64,000 bases of DNA from Agarivorans sp. Toyoura001 (lineage in GTDB: Bacteria; Pseudomonadota; Gammaproteobacteria; Enterobacterales; Celerinatantimonadaceae), in contig NZ_BJEQ01000003.1 in NCBI RefSeq assembly GCF_005405585.1, positions 1 through 64,000 of the forward strand, in the 5' to 3' direction. The number at the start of each line of letters is the position of its first letter. Position 1 is the first letter of the stretch. The notes beneath the pieces were generated by a model. That model saw only the letters and a program-made list of their open reading frames with translations, did no database searches and had not been told where the DNA came from. Positions 26,090 to 34,785 of this stretch are shown in pieces. Both the position numbers and the translations under genes were made by a program.

Positions 26090-26956
26090 TTAGTGCAGCT
26101 TTAGCCACAAAGGGCTGTGCTCGCTTGGAGTGTCTGGGTGCAGATAAGGGTTGTCGAGCTTAATCACTGTTCGTGTAAGTAGCTGTTTGGCTAAGTCATC
26201 GTAATGATAGCGCGCAAACAACTCGTCAAAGCTGCCATCACTAATGGCAATCCACAATCCTTGCTCAATTCGGGCGGCTAAGTCGAGATTATTGCTATTA
26301 ACAAAGAAATAGATCGGGGCGCGGTAGCTAATAGCCAAATGAGGCTCGGCAACAAAATCTTCTTTAGGGTGCTGCTTTAATTCGGCAAAGATTTCATTAA
26401 TGCCACGGGGGAAATAATCAAAGCGCTGCCGCTGTAACATGCCAAATAAGCCCTCGTAACTCATGCCCTCAACCACCGAAATTTGGTTGGCTTCGAGTAT
26501 TTTATTATCAGGCCAGCCTTTACCTTGCCCCGCAGTAAAGGCCTGTAAATCTTGCAGAGTATTAATATGAGCAAAACGGCCAAGATCTTCTCGCCGTATC
26601 ATTAACAAGCGCTGTCCTAATAAACCTTTTAACAAAGGAATACGTATCGGTAGATAGTTGGCTTCGCGCTCGCTAGAACTCATGGTCCACACCACGTCTA
26701 TATCTTGGCTTTTAGATAATTGCTGTAAAGCGCGGTTTTGGCTCATTTTTACATTGCTACTCTCTAAGCGAAATGGACCTAGATCTGTTTTCGTTTTACT
26801 TAAACTCAGTGAGAGTAGATCAATGAAATAAGCGTTGCGGGTATCTTTGTCACTTTGCGGGGCAACATGCTGAACCACCAGCGTATTTAGCTCAGCAGCA
26901 GTAGACGCTGAGCAAAAGGCAATAAACAGTAAAGAGGTGGCTAATAAGTGCTTCAT
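26090..26956 (-). CDS. Periplasmic solute-binding protein, family 3-like
   Basis: The 288-residue protein has a signal peptide (cleaved near SASTAA) and the two-lobed pattern of type 3 solute-binding proteins: NTLVVQHVAPQSD at the start, a central IDVVWTMSSSEREANYLPIRIPL, and FDYFPRGINEIFAEL near 180. No transporter genes are adjacent. Stand-alone proteins of this type are often sensor-like or orphan binding proteins, so transport is not assured. Ligand unknown. Confidence 0.7.
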   Translation of the reverse strand: MKHLLATSLLFIAFCSASTAAELNTLVVQHVAPQSDKDTRNAYFIDLLSLSLSKTKTDLGPFRLESSNVKMSQNRALQQLSKSQDIDVVWTMSSSEREANYLPIRIPLLKGLLGQRLLMIRREDLGRFAHINTLQDLQAFTAGQGKGWPDNKILEANQISVVEGMSYEGLFGMLQRQRFDYFPRGINEIFAELKQHPKEDFVAEPHLAISYRAPIYFFVNSNNLDLAARIEQGLWIAISDGSFDELFARYHYDDLAKQLLTRTVIKLDNPYLHPDTPSEHSPLWLKLH

Positions 26957-27157
26957 ATTAAATAAATTACTCAGTCATCAGACTTTAAGTGTACAAAATA
27001 TCTACGCTCTTCAATAGCGCTCAACTCTAAAGTTCTCATAATAAATTGATCAGTCTGTAAATAATTCACACATTACTACTATGGATAAATATAGCGGCGA
27101 TTGAGCACATCGTTTAGCCAGCGGTATAACAAAGGTAAAAAAGCCAAATCCAGACTT

Positions 27158-27500
27158 GCTTACCTCAGAATACGGACAAACTGCAGATACAAACATGCCC
27201 GTCATTTCTAACAAGGCTTTGAATGTGGTCGGTGATGAGCAAGGTTAAGAGGGAACTCCCGACTCTAGGTAGAGAAATTACCCAAACCCTAAGCCTGCTC
27301 AATGAGCAGGCTTATTTAATGCGGTCGGTGATGAGCAAGGTTAAAAGGCGAACTCCCTGCTTTCTCACCTCAAAACATGGACACAATGCCGATACAAAAA
27401 AGCCTCGTTATTTCTGACGAGGCTTTGAATGTGGTCGGTGATGAACAAGGTTAAGAGGAAATTCCCGACTCTAGGTAGAGAAATTACCCAAACCCTAGAA
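27158..27500 (-). repeat. Eroded tRNA-Pro copies downstream of the intact tRNA-Pro gene
   Basis: Three degenerate copies of the 3' part of tRNA-Pro start at about 27226, 27321 and 27432. Each begins with the exact CCA-end/acceptor sequence (CGGTCGGTGATGA form, forward strand) and keeps pieces of the T arm (GAACTCCC) and the anticodon loop (CCCAAACC), but lacks the 5' half. Copies at 27226 and 27432 are nearly identical and 206 bases apart, and each is followed by a CTGCTCAATGAGCAG hairpin. A second hairpin (AGCCTCGT/ACGAGGCT, 27401-27424) lies between. It is a decayed tandem tRNA-plus-terminator array. Confidence 0.7.
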
Positions 27501-27508
27501 AGCAAAAA

Positions 27509-27533
27509 GCCTGCTCAATGAGCAGGCTTTTTT
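27509..27533 (-). terminator. Terminator of the tRNA operon
   Basis: GCCTGCT (27509-27515) pairs with AGCAGGC (27521-27527) with loop CAATG and T- and A-runs on the two sides. It lies directly after the CCA end of tRNA-Pro on the minus strand. Confidence 0.85.
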
Positions 27534-27537
27534 AAGG

Positions 27538-27614
<77 letters not shown>

Positions 27615-27785
27615 ATTTCTTAGTGTTTATAGAGGCTACCCTCTGGTCCCACTCTTTATGAGCTTCGCGATGATGCGCTACCAAGCTGCGCTAATCACCG
27701 ATTTCTTAGTGTTTATAGAAGCTACCCTCTGGTCCCACTCTTTATGAGCTTCGCGATGATGCGTTACTAAAAACACTATCACCGA
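27615..27785 (-). repeat. Two 86-bp tandem repeats carrying 5' halves of tRNA-Pro
   Basis: Units 27615-27700 and 27701-27785 share over 85 percent identity by eye. Each ends (minus-strand 5' side) with the tRNA-Pro acceptor and D arm (forward GCTACCAAGCTGCGCTAATC in the first unit) and contains the anticodon-arm piece CCCTCTGGTCCCA, but the T arm and 3' acceptor are replaced by about 25 unrelated bases. The second unit is mutated in the D arm. They sit where tRNA-Leu is found in the enterobacterial argX-hisR-leuT-proM cluster. Confidence 0.75.
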
Positions 27786-27857
27786 TTAAGTTACTTTTGG
27801 ATAAATCCAGTGCCTAACTTTAGCGCTTTAGATTAACGAATTTCGCTAACCTGAATA

Positions 27858-27933
27858 TGGGGTGAGTAATGGGGCTTGAACCCACGACAACCGGAATCAC
27901 AATCCGGGGCTCTACCAACTGAGCTATACCCAC
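27858..27933 (-). tRNA. hisR: tRNA-His (anticodon GTG)
   Basis: The gene folds as a cloverleaf with acceptor GTGGGTA/TACTCAC, D arm TAGCTCAGTTGGTAGAGC, anticodon loop TTGTGAT (GTG), T arm GGGTTCAAGCCCC and encoded CCA. The base before position 1 is G opposite C73, the special G-1 of histidine tRNA. Confidence 0.96.
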
Positions 27934-27962
27934 CATAGAGTTTTCAAGCGTTTCCGAAGTAA

Positions 27963-28039
27963 TGGCGCACCCGACAGGAGTCGAACCTGTGACCTTCGCC
28001 TCCGGAGGGCGACGCTCTATCCAGCTGAGCTACGGGTGC
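27963..28039 (-). tRNA. argX: tRNA-Arg (anticodon CCG)
   Basis: The 77-base gene folds as a cloverleaf: acceptor GCACCCG/CGGGTGC, anticodon stem TCGCC/GGCGA around loop CTCCGGA (anticodon CCG), T arm CAGGTTCGACTCCTG and encoded CCA. It is first in the cluster, 20 bases downstream of a good promoter -10. Confidence 0.96.
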
Positions 28040-28058
28040 TCAACGCTGGAGGAGCCGT

Positions 28059-28087
28059 ATATTAGGGTTTTCGCCCCCTTCTGTAAA
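28059..28087 (-). promoter_or_regulatory. Sigma-70 promoter of the tRNA operon
   Basis: On the minus strand TTTACA (28082-28087), a 17-base spacer and TAATAT (28059-28064) precede tRNA-Arg. The base run after the -10 is GC-rich (ACGGCTCC), like stringently controlled stable-RNA promoters. Confidence 0.65.
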
Positions 28088-28190
28088 GACATTTTATAAA
28101 AAAAAATGTATTTGCTGGCTTTTCTTACAAGTGCTGAAAAAGCCGCCAGATTTATGCCCCCATTAGTACTTTTTATCGCCAGCTACACGA

Positions 28191-29732
28191 TTACGCGATG
28201 GGACTAAAGCCCGCATAAGCTACGCCACTAAGATGCGCCATTTCTCGATGCCACGTTGCCAAATCCTTTTTACTGAACTGATTTAAATGCTCATGACCGC
28301 ACGCTCTGGCCATCACGGTCATTAATGCCACCGAGGCATCAAAAAAGTTAGCCAATTGTTGAGCCGATTTATCAACGTTCAAACGTTGGCGCAAGTCGGC
28401 ATTTTGAGTAGCAATGCCTGCCGGACAGTTATTGGTATTGCATATTCGAGCCGCAACACAACCAATCGCCTGCATCGCGCTGTTAGAAATCGCAATACCA
28501 TCAGCGCCCAAAGCCATGGCTTTGACAAAGTCCATTGGCAAACGTAAACCGCCGGTAATAATGAGCGTAACTCTGCCGCTTGCACCTTGCTGATCTAAGT
28601 AACGGCGTGCCCTAGCCAAAGCTGGAATAGTGGGTACGCTAATGTGGTCTCTAAATATTTCTGGGGCTGCACCCGTGCCACCGCCACGCCCATCGAGAAT
28701 GATGTAATCGGCACTAGCATCTAAAGCAAACTGAATATCACGCTCAATATGATTTGCACTTAACTTAAAGCCAACTGGAATACCGCCGCTCATCTCGCGC
28801 ACGCGATCTGCGAAATGCTTAAAATCACTCACGCTGTGCAAATCTTGAAATGTAGGCGGCGAAATCGCCGATACACCTTCTGGAATGCCCCTTACCAAGG
28901 AAATTTTACCTTGGTTTTTATTACCCGGAAGATGTCCACCAGTGCCTGTTTTCGCCCCTTGCCCCCCTTTAAAGTGAAAAGCTTGCACTGCTGCTAGTAA
29001 AGACTCTTTATAGCCAAACTTGGCACTGGCTAATTCGTAAAAATAACGTGAGTTTTGTTGCTGCTCTTCAGCCAACATACCACCTTCGCCAGAACATATC
29101 CCAGTACCGGCTATTTCAGCTCCCTTGGCCAAAGCAATTTTGGCTTCTTCAGATAACGCTCCAAAGCTCATATCGGACACAAATAAGGGGATATCTAAGC
29201 GCAGCGGCTTTTTGGCCTCTGGACCAATAATCAACTCCGTAGAAACAGGATGGTCTTCTAACAAAGGTTTGGTGGCCATTTGCGCCACCATAATTTGAAT
29301 ATCGTCCCAATGCGGTAACAAATGCCTCGGTACTCCCATCGAGGTCATGGCGCCGTGATGCCCAAGTTGGGATAAACCCTCGCGAGCTAACTGGTGAATA
29401 AACGCCACGGTAGGTTCTTCTGTTGTAGGAGTTGCACTAGGCGCAACATTAACCGCGCTAGCTTGCGGAGCTTCTTTGCCGATTTGCTCACTGCTTATTT
29501 GCTTGTGGCTACCGTCGCAAAACGGGCTATTAGCGGTGGTTTTACAGGCACATAAGTAGGCGTCACCGGATTGTTCTGCCTTAAAAGCTTTAGGGCTTAA
29601 GCCTGTACCGGCATGGCTGCCATCGCAAAAAGGCTGGGCTTTAGAACGACCACAACTGCAAAAGTAATATTGGTCACCTTTTACTAAATTTACCTTTTTA
29701 GGTTTGTTATCGGCAATAATTGCTTTGCTCAT
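28191..29732 (-). CDS. Glutamate synthase-like FMN protein with two N-terminal CDGSH iron-sulfur domains
   Basis: The 513-residue protein begins with two CDGSH motifs: Cys25, Cys27, Cys36, His40 and Cys61, Cys63, Cys72, His76, each a 2Fe-2S site of the mitoNEET type. The rest (about 115-513) is the FMN-binding glutamate synthase domain: GGMLAEEQ, GGQGAKTGTGGHLPG, AISPPTFQDLHS, ILDGRGGGTGAAP, and CNTNNCPAGIATQ with the 3Fe-4S-type Cys group. The amidotransferase domain is absent, so it likely uses ammonia or another donor, or oxidises a different substrate. ATG 29732 follows AGGAG; a GTG two codons earlier is less likely. It stands alone. Confidence 0.88.
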   Translation of the reverse strand: MSKAIIADNKPKKVNLVKGDQYYFCSCGRSKAQPFCDGSHAGTGLSPKAFKAEQSGDAYLCACKTTANSPFCDGSHKQISSEQIGKEAPQASAVNVAPSATPTTEEPTVAFIHQLAREGLSQLGHHGAMTSMGVPRHLLPHWDDIQIMVAQMATKPLLEDHPVSTELIIGPEAKKPLRLDIPLFVSDMSFGALSEEAKIALAKGAEIAGTGICSGEGGMLAEEQQQNSRYFYELASAKFGYKESLLAAVQAFHFKGGQGAKTGTGGHLPGNKNQGKISLVRGIPEGVSAISPPTFQDLHSVSDFKHFADRVREMSGGIPVGFKLSANHIERDIQFALDASADYIILDGRGGGTGAAPEIFRDHISVPTIPALARARRYLDQQGASGRVTLIITGGLRLPMDFVKAMALGADGIAISNSAMQAIGCVAARICNTNNCPAGIATQNADLRQRLNVDKSAQQLANFFDASVALMTVMARACGHEHLNQFSKKDLATWHREMAHLSGVAYAGFSPIA

Positions 29733-29821
29733 ACACACTCCTTACGCTAACTTGCCTAGGCTAATTTACGCTGCCTTGCATTCAATCAGCTTAGTCGCTT
29801 TTGGCTGGCATGAGGGCTTAG

Positions 29822-30268
29822 TTACTTAGTCGCTGGCGCTTTGACCTTACTTTTAAAACTAAAAGCATGTTCAGATTCACCATGCTCTCGCAAGTGCTCT
29901 AGTCGCGCTAACGCTTCCTCTATCGTTGGCCGATACCCCGATTCAACCCACCACAATACATAGGTCGCCAGCGGTGATTTATCAAACCTCTCACTGCGGC
30001 GGCGCATAAAATCAACATGATGAGTCTTAAACATAAATGCCTGTAAACTGGCTACCGACTGCCATACCGACATATTCACAATGATTCTGGGATTGCTAAA
30101 AGCCTGTATCTCGGTCGCGTTGCCGGTCTCGTCTTTTAATCGCCATATAAACCCCTCGCTGGCTTCGGCCAGAGCATTAATCGGTTCAAGATTGTCTACG
30201 AACTCTTTCAAGCGAGGAGAACCCAATTCATCTTTAGCAGTGGCAATATTAAGCTGAGCTAGATGCAT
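29822..30268 (-). CDS. DUF3291 domain protein
   Basis: The 148-residue protein has the DUF3291 pattern: LAQLNIA at the start, NALAEASEGFIWRL, NMSVWQSVASLQAFMFKTHH and LWWVESGYRPTIEEALARLEHL. This is a ferredoxin-like fold related to antibiotic-biosynthesis monooxygenase (ABM) domains. No catalytic activity is known for most members. It is 20 bases upstream-to-downstream of the GNAT gene on the same strand, so the two are probably co-transcribed. Confidence 0.85.
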   Translation of the reverse strand: MHLAQLNIATAKDELGSPRLKEFVDNLEPINALAEASEGFIWRLKDETGNATEIQAFSNPRIIVNMSVWQSVASLQAFMFKTHHVDFMRRRSERFDKSPLATYVLWWVESGYRPTIEEALARLEHLREHGESEHAFSFKSKVKAPATK

Positions 30269-30287
30269 GTTTTTATCCTGTTGTATG

Positions 30288-30767
30288 TTAAAGAACTAAG
30301 CGCATTGGAACATCAATAATCCCTTTGGTTTCACGGCGTTCTTGTTCAGCCACAAAACCCCATGCCTGATAAATCACCTTCGCGTTAAGCGATGCGTTTA
30401 CCGTAAACTCACCACAATTACCATTGGCTAAGCAAGACGCTTTAGCTTGCTGCCACAAGCGCGACGCTAATCCTTGCCCTTGAACGCTTTCGGCGACAAA
30501 CAGATGATACAAATGCTGATTATCTCGCGTAGCCACCACCCCCACCAGCTCAGTATTATTTTCTAATGTTTGCTCAGCAAGGTGATAACGAAAGCCTTGT
30601 TGAAGATAAGAGCGAACCGCCTGTTCGCTCATGGCATCTAGCAAGCGAGCGGCGCCAGCCGGGCTAAAGTCCTCAACCAAAAAGCGCCGAGTAAGTTGAC
30701 TGACTAAAACACTAATGGCCGCAGCATCATCAAGCTCAGCCAAGCGAACGGTGAAGCCTTTATCCAT
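30288..30767 (-). CDS. GNAT-family N-acetyltransferase
   Basis: The 159-residue protein has a GNAT fold: an N-terminal VRLAELDDAAAISVLVSQLT, a central HLYHLFVAESVQGQGLASRL (acetyl-CoA pyrophosphate loop QGQGLA near 105) and a C-terminal AKVIYQAWGFVAEQER. It should transfer an acetyl group from acetyl-CoA to an amine in the cytoplasm; the acceptor is unknown. It precedes the DUF3291 gene by 20 bases on the minus strand and is divergent from the MATE gene. Confidence 0.85.
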   Translation of the reverse strand: MDKGFTVRLAELDDAAAISVLVSQLTRRFLVEDFSPAGAARLLDAMSEQAVRSYLQQGFRYHLAEQTLENNTELVGVVATRDNQHLYHLFVAESVQGQGLASRLWQQAKASCLANGNCGEFTVNASLNAKVIYQAWGFVAEQERRETKGIIDVPMRLVL

Positions 30768-30884
30768 CTAGTATCCTTAAGATTAACCGCAGCTTAAACC
30801 AACTAAAGCCTTAAGCTTTGTACAATCAGTTAAGCATATACCTTAATTCGCAGTTTTCCTCTTGCCTGCTTAGGTAATCCGAAT

Positions 30885-32282
30885 ATGATGGTTGCACTTT
30901 CACTCCTTAGCTTTACCCAGCGTTTAGAACACAAGTGGCTGCTCATGCTCAGTAAAAATATTACTCAACAATTTTGGCGTTATTCCATCCCCTCTGTGGT
31001 CGCAATGATCGTGAGTGGCATTTACTTGATTATAGATGGAATATTTATTGGCCAAATATTGGGTGCCGAAGGCTTGGCAGCGATTAACTTGGTGTGGCCA
31101 ATTATTTTCTTAGTCACCGGCTTAGGTTTAATGGTAGGGGTGGGGGCAGGAGCACTCATTTCGATTGCCAGCGGCGAGGGAGACAAGCAACGCGTACAAA
31201 GCTTGTTTAACCATGCCTTATTACTAATGGTGTTAATGGCGCTCATATTCAGCGCTATTTTAGCCTTACTGGGGGCCAACCCAATTACCTGGCAAGGCGC
31301 CAGCGGTAATATTCAGCAATTGGCAGAAAGCTACTTAGGCATACTGGGCAACGGTGCATTAGTGGTGCTGTTTAGCTGCGCACTGCCTATTTTGATCCGT
31401 AACGACAACTCGCCCAATTTTGCCACCATTTTGATGGTAATAGGCGCATTAGCCAATATCGGCCTCGACTACTTATTCATTGTAAAATGGAACTGGGAAC
31501 TAGCGGGCGCCGCCTACGCAACTTTGGGTGCACAAGCCATTGTGATGCTGTTAGCCCTCGTTTATTTTGGCTCACGCTATAGCAACTTACATTTTCAGTT
31601 TAGTGGTTTTAGGCTAAATACCCGCTACTTGGCGAACATTTCTAATTTGGGCTTAAGTAGCTTTTTCACCACCGTTTATACCGCTTTTATTACGCTGATT
31701 CATAACTACCTCTTTTTACGCTACGGCAGCATAACCGAAACTGGCGCTTACGCGATTGTGCTTTATCTGAGTGTGATTTATTACTTTATCGCTGAAGGTT
31801 TTGCCAACGGTATGCAGCCGCTAATCTCTTATAACTATGGTGCCAAGCGTTATGACAACGTACTTAAAGTAATGGCCTTGGGGTTTAGCATTATTTTGGG
31901 TACTGGGGTGGCAGCCGTACTACTGATGAATGGATTTAGCGAGTTTAGCGTGGGAGTGTTTAATAACGATGACCCAGCTCTGCTAGACGCCACCGTAAGC
32001 GGCATTCGCTTGCATCTTTGGGCTATGCCCTTAGATGGCTTAGTATTTACCGGTGCAGTGGTGTTTCAGTCAATCAACCGGGCCAGCCGTGCCACCTTTA
32101 TTTCGCTTGGCAACATGGCTATTCAACTGCCCTTTATATTGGTTTTACCATTCCTGTTTGGAGTAAAAGGAATTTGGCTGGTGATGCCCTTATCTACGGT
32201 GTTGCTCAGCCTGTTAGTTGCATGGTGGCTGGTAAAACTGGTGCAACAGTTTAAGGCTGAACTCGCTTTAAAACAGGCCTGA
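30885..32282 (+). CDS. MATE-family multidrug/cation efflux transporter (MepA-like)
   Basis: The 465-residue protein has twelve membrane segments and MATE landmarks: SGIYLIIDGIFIGQILGAEG near 45, GVGAGALISIASGEGD near 85, and AEGFANGMQPLISYNYGAKR near 307, which is close to MepA of Gram-positive bacteria. It would export cationic drugs or dyes by sodium or proton antiport. The ATG at 30885 has AGGTAA upstream; an in-frame ATG at 30945 would give a more typical N-terminus. It is monocistronic and ends at a terminator shared with the convergent aldo/keto reductase. Confidence 0.85.
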   Translation: MMVALSLLSFTQRLEHKWLLMLSKNITQQFWRYSIPSVVAMIVSGIYLIIDGIFIGQILGAEGLAAINLVWPIIFLVTGLGLMVGVGAGALISIASGEGDKQRVQSLFNHALLLMVLMALIFSAILALLGANPITWQGASGNIQQLAESYLGILGNGALVVLFSCALPILIRNDNSPNFATILMVIGALANIGLDYLFIVKWNWELAGAAYATLGAQAIVMLLALVYFGSRYSNLHFQFSGFRLNTRYLANISNLGLSSFFTTVYTAFITLIHNYLFLRYGSITETGAYAIVLYLSVIYYFIAEGFANGMQPLISYNYGAKRYDNVLKVMALGFSIILGTGVAAVLLMNGFSEFSVGVFNNDDPALLDATVSGIRLHLWAMPLDGLVFTGAVVFQSINRASRATFISLGNMAIQLPFILVLPFLFGVKGIWLVMPLSTVLLSLLVAWWLVKLVQQFKAELALKQA

Positions 32283-32294
32283 GAAAGACATAAA

Positions 32295-32320
32295 AAAAGC
32301 CGAGCATCAGCTCGACTTTT
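32295..32320. terminator. Terminator between MATE and aldo/keto reductase genes
   Basis: AAAAGCCGAGC (32295-32305) and GCTCGACTTTT (32310-32320) form a hairpin with a C-A mismatch on plus, which becomes G-U on minus, with a T-run on minus. It is best suited to the minus-strand gene ending at 32338. Confidence 0.75.
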
Positions 32321-32337
32321 AAAGATAAGTCATCAGC

Positions 32338-33309
32338 CTATGGTAAGGCCTGACCACGCGAAGTGACGTAAAGTTGGTACCACTGCTCGCGGCTTAGCTC
32401 AACTTTAGTAGCATCTGCACAGGCGCGAATGCGATCAACATTAACACTACCAATCACCGGCTGAATACCCGCTGGGTGGCATATTAACCACGCCAATACA
32501 ATGGCCTCAGGAGAGGTAGAGTACTGGTCTGCATACTGGCGAACTAACTGCGCGGTATCGCGCTGTTGTTGATTTGCGTTAGATAGGTCGGCACCACTAA
32601 ATAAACCACGCGCTAAACTGCCCCAAGCTTGAATTTGCACCTTATTCATCGCGCAATATTCTAGGGTGCCCGCAGCAAAACTATGCCCTTTCACTTGCTC
32701 GTCGTTCACTGCAATGTTGTGATTTAACCAATCAAGCTTAGACAAGCTCATTTCTAGTTGGTTAGCCACCAGCGGGAAGCTGAGTACTGATTGCAAATGT
32801 GCAATTTGAGCACCGCTCATGTTAGACACACCAAAATGCTGTACTTTGCCGCTGTCTTTAAGCGCTTGTAATACTTCGGCTACTTCATCCATTTCAGCTA
32901 GCGGATCAGGGCGATGTAGCATCATCACATCAATGCTGTCACTTTGCAGGCGACGTAACGAGTCTTCAACACTTTGACGAATATAATCTGCCGACCAATC
33001 GTAGCGACCACACCACTGATCATCACCAAAGCGAATCGCACATTTGGTTTGCAAAATAATTTGCTCACGTAACTCTGGGCGCTGCGCCAATACCTGACCA
33101 AATACCTGCTCGGCCTTACCCATGGTGTAAATGTCGGCGTGGTCGAAATAGTTAATGCCAATCTCTAAAGCAGCATCAATTGCCGCGTTCGCTTGATTTA
33201 CATGGTCTTGGTTTACTGGAGAGTTGTCCCAGTTACCGCCTAAGCCCATACAGCCATAAACGAGGCGGCTCGCCTTAGGTAAAACTAAATTAATTGGAGA
33301 TGCAGCCAT
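32338..33309 (-). CDS. Aldo/keto reductase (YdhF-like)
   Basis: The 323-residue protein has the aldo/keto reductase tetrad: Asp and Tyr in FDHADIYTMG, Lys in LQTKCAI and His in MLHRPDP. The NADPH site is near the C-terminus (IQPVIGSVNVDRIRAC). It resembles E. coli YdhF. It should reduce aldehydes or ketones with NADPH in the cytoplasm. I chose ATG 33309, with AAAGG about 10 bases upstream; ATG three codons earlier and a TTG at 33345 are alternatives. Monocistronic. Confidence 0.87.
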   Translation of the reverse strand: MAASPINLVLPKASRLVYGCMGLGGNWDNSPVNQDHVNQANAAIDAALEIGINYFDHADIYTMGKAEQVFGQVLAQRPELREQIILQTKCAIRFGDDQWCGRYDWSADYIRQSVEDSLRRLQSDSIDVMMLHRPDPLAEMDEVAEVLQALKDSGKVQHFGVSNMSGAQIAHLQSVLSFPLVANQLEMSLSKLDWLNHNIAVNDEQVKGHSFAAGTLEYCAMNKVQIQAWGSLARGLFSGADLSNANQQQRDTAQLVRQYADQYSTSPEAIVLAWLICHPAGIQPVIGSVNVDRIRACADATKVELSREQWYQLYVTSRGQALP

Positions 33310-33456
33310 TTGTCGCATGCCTTTATTGTTACGAATATTGAGCAAGTATAACGATAAATCTTCACAGGCTAATAGGTTTATAGGCAGAATTTACGCACTA
33401 TAGTTCGAATCAGTAAAGCAACGCAGAGCTAAACCAAGTAAGCACTGCATTAAACT

Positions 33457-34734
33457 TTAAAGAAGATCGCGTAAGCGATAGTAGCTCATGGCTAATACCA
33501 AAGCCGGCGTGCGTAACAACCGCCCACCAGGGAAAGGCATATGGGGGATTTTTTCAAAAATATCGAAGCGTTCAGATGTTGCCATAATCGACTCAGCCAT
33601 TAGCTGGCCAGCCAATCCGGTAGCGGCAATGCCATGCCCAGAAAAGCCCTGCGCAAAATATACATTAGGGGCAATACGGCCAAAGTGTGGGGCGCGGTTA
33701 ATGGTTATGCCCACATTGCCTCCCCACGCAAACTCGACTTGTTCATCTGCCAATTGCGGGAATACCCAATCCATACGTTGCTTCATGGTTTTTGCGAGAT
33801 CGCGAGGCTCTATGCCGGAGTAACTCACCCGGCCACCAAACAACATGCGATGATCACCAGAACAGCGGTAGTAATCCAATACAAAATTAATGTCACACAC
33901 TGCCATATTGTTAGCAATTAACTCACGAATTCGCTGCTCGCCTAAGGGCTTGGTCGCGCAAATGTAAGTACCCACTGGCATCACTCGGCTTTCTAATTTG
34001 CTATTCAGCCCTTCCATATAGGCGTTACACGCCAGCACCACATGGGAACAAGTCACACTGCCACTGGCAGTGGTTACGCTTACTTTACTGCCATGCTCAA
34101 TCTTGGTGACTTTACTGTCTTCATAAATCTCGGCGCCTGCTAATTCAGCGGCTTTAACTAAACCCAAGGTATAATTTAGTGGGTGCAAATGGCCACTATT
34201 GGGGTCGAACATGCCGCCTAAGTAACGCGGACTAGAGAGCTGGCTTTCTAGCTTGTCACGGTTCCAATATTCTAGTTGGTCATAACCATAATCGGTGCTG
34301 AGTTGCTCATGCCATGCTTTAAGCTCTGTTACATGGCGATCTTTAATTGCCACATGAATTTGACCGTCTTGCCAATCACAATCAATTTTGTGCTTGTTAA
34401 TATTGGCCTTGGTAACGGCTAAAGCCTCTACCGATAAATCCCACATCTTTTTCGCATCATCTTTACCCATTAGCTTTTCAAGCGTTGACTGCTCCGAGGC
34501 CCAGCCAAAAATTGCTTGGCCGCCACTGCGACCCGAGGCGCCCCAGCCTGCTCCCTCACCTTCCAATAAGATGACTTTATAACCTTTGCTGGCCAACTCT
34601 AGGGCGGTAGTCGCGCCGGTTATGCCTGCACCAACCACACATACATCTGCTTGCTGGTCTCCTTTCAGTTGCGGATAATCAAGCTGCAGATTCGCACTCG
34701 CCGCATAATAGGAATTTGCATGTTGCGCTTTCAT
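33457..34734 (-). CDS. puuB: Gamma-glutamylputrescine oxidase (FAD-dependent)
   Basis: The 425-residue flavoprotein has the FAD motif VCVVGAGITGATTALELASK (31-50), GWGASGRSGGQ (near 64) and a C-terminal NVYFAQGFSGHGIAATGLAG, as in DadA/PuuB-type oxidases. In the Puu pathway it oxidises gamma-glutamylputrescine to gamma-glutamyl-gamma-aminobutyraldehyde with hydrogen peroxide. It follows a PuuA gene on the same strand by 51 bases, so the two form a puuA-puuB operon. Divergent to the second puuA. Confidence comes from context as well as family. Confidence 0.9.
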   Translation of the reverse strand: MKAQHANSYYAASANLQLDYPQLKGDQQADVCVVGAGITGATTALELASKGYKVILLEGEGAGWGASGRSGGQAIFGWASEQSTLEKLMGKDDAKKMWDLSVEALAVTKANINKHKIDCDWQDGQIHVAIKDRHVTELKAWHEQLSTDYGYDQLEYWNRDKLESQLSSPRYLGGMFDPNSGHLHPLNYTLGLVKAAELAGAEIYEDSKVTKIEHGSKVSVTTASGSVTCSHVVLACNAYMEGLNSKLESRVMPVGTYICATKPLGEQRIRELIANNMAVCDINFVLDYYRCSGDHRMLFGGRVSYSGIEPRDLAKTMKQRMDWVFPQLADEQVEFAWGGNVGITINRAPHFGRIAPNVYFAQGFSGHGIAATGLAGQLMAESIMATSERFDIFEKIPHMPFPGGRLLRTPALVLAMSYYRLRDLL

Positions 34735-34785
34735 GTACTCACCTTTGATCTAAAAATAAACTACTGCTTCTCTGCTCGCTAAGCG

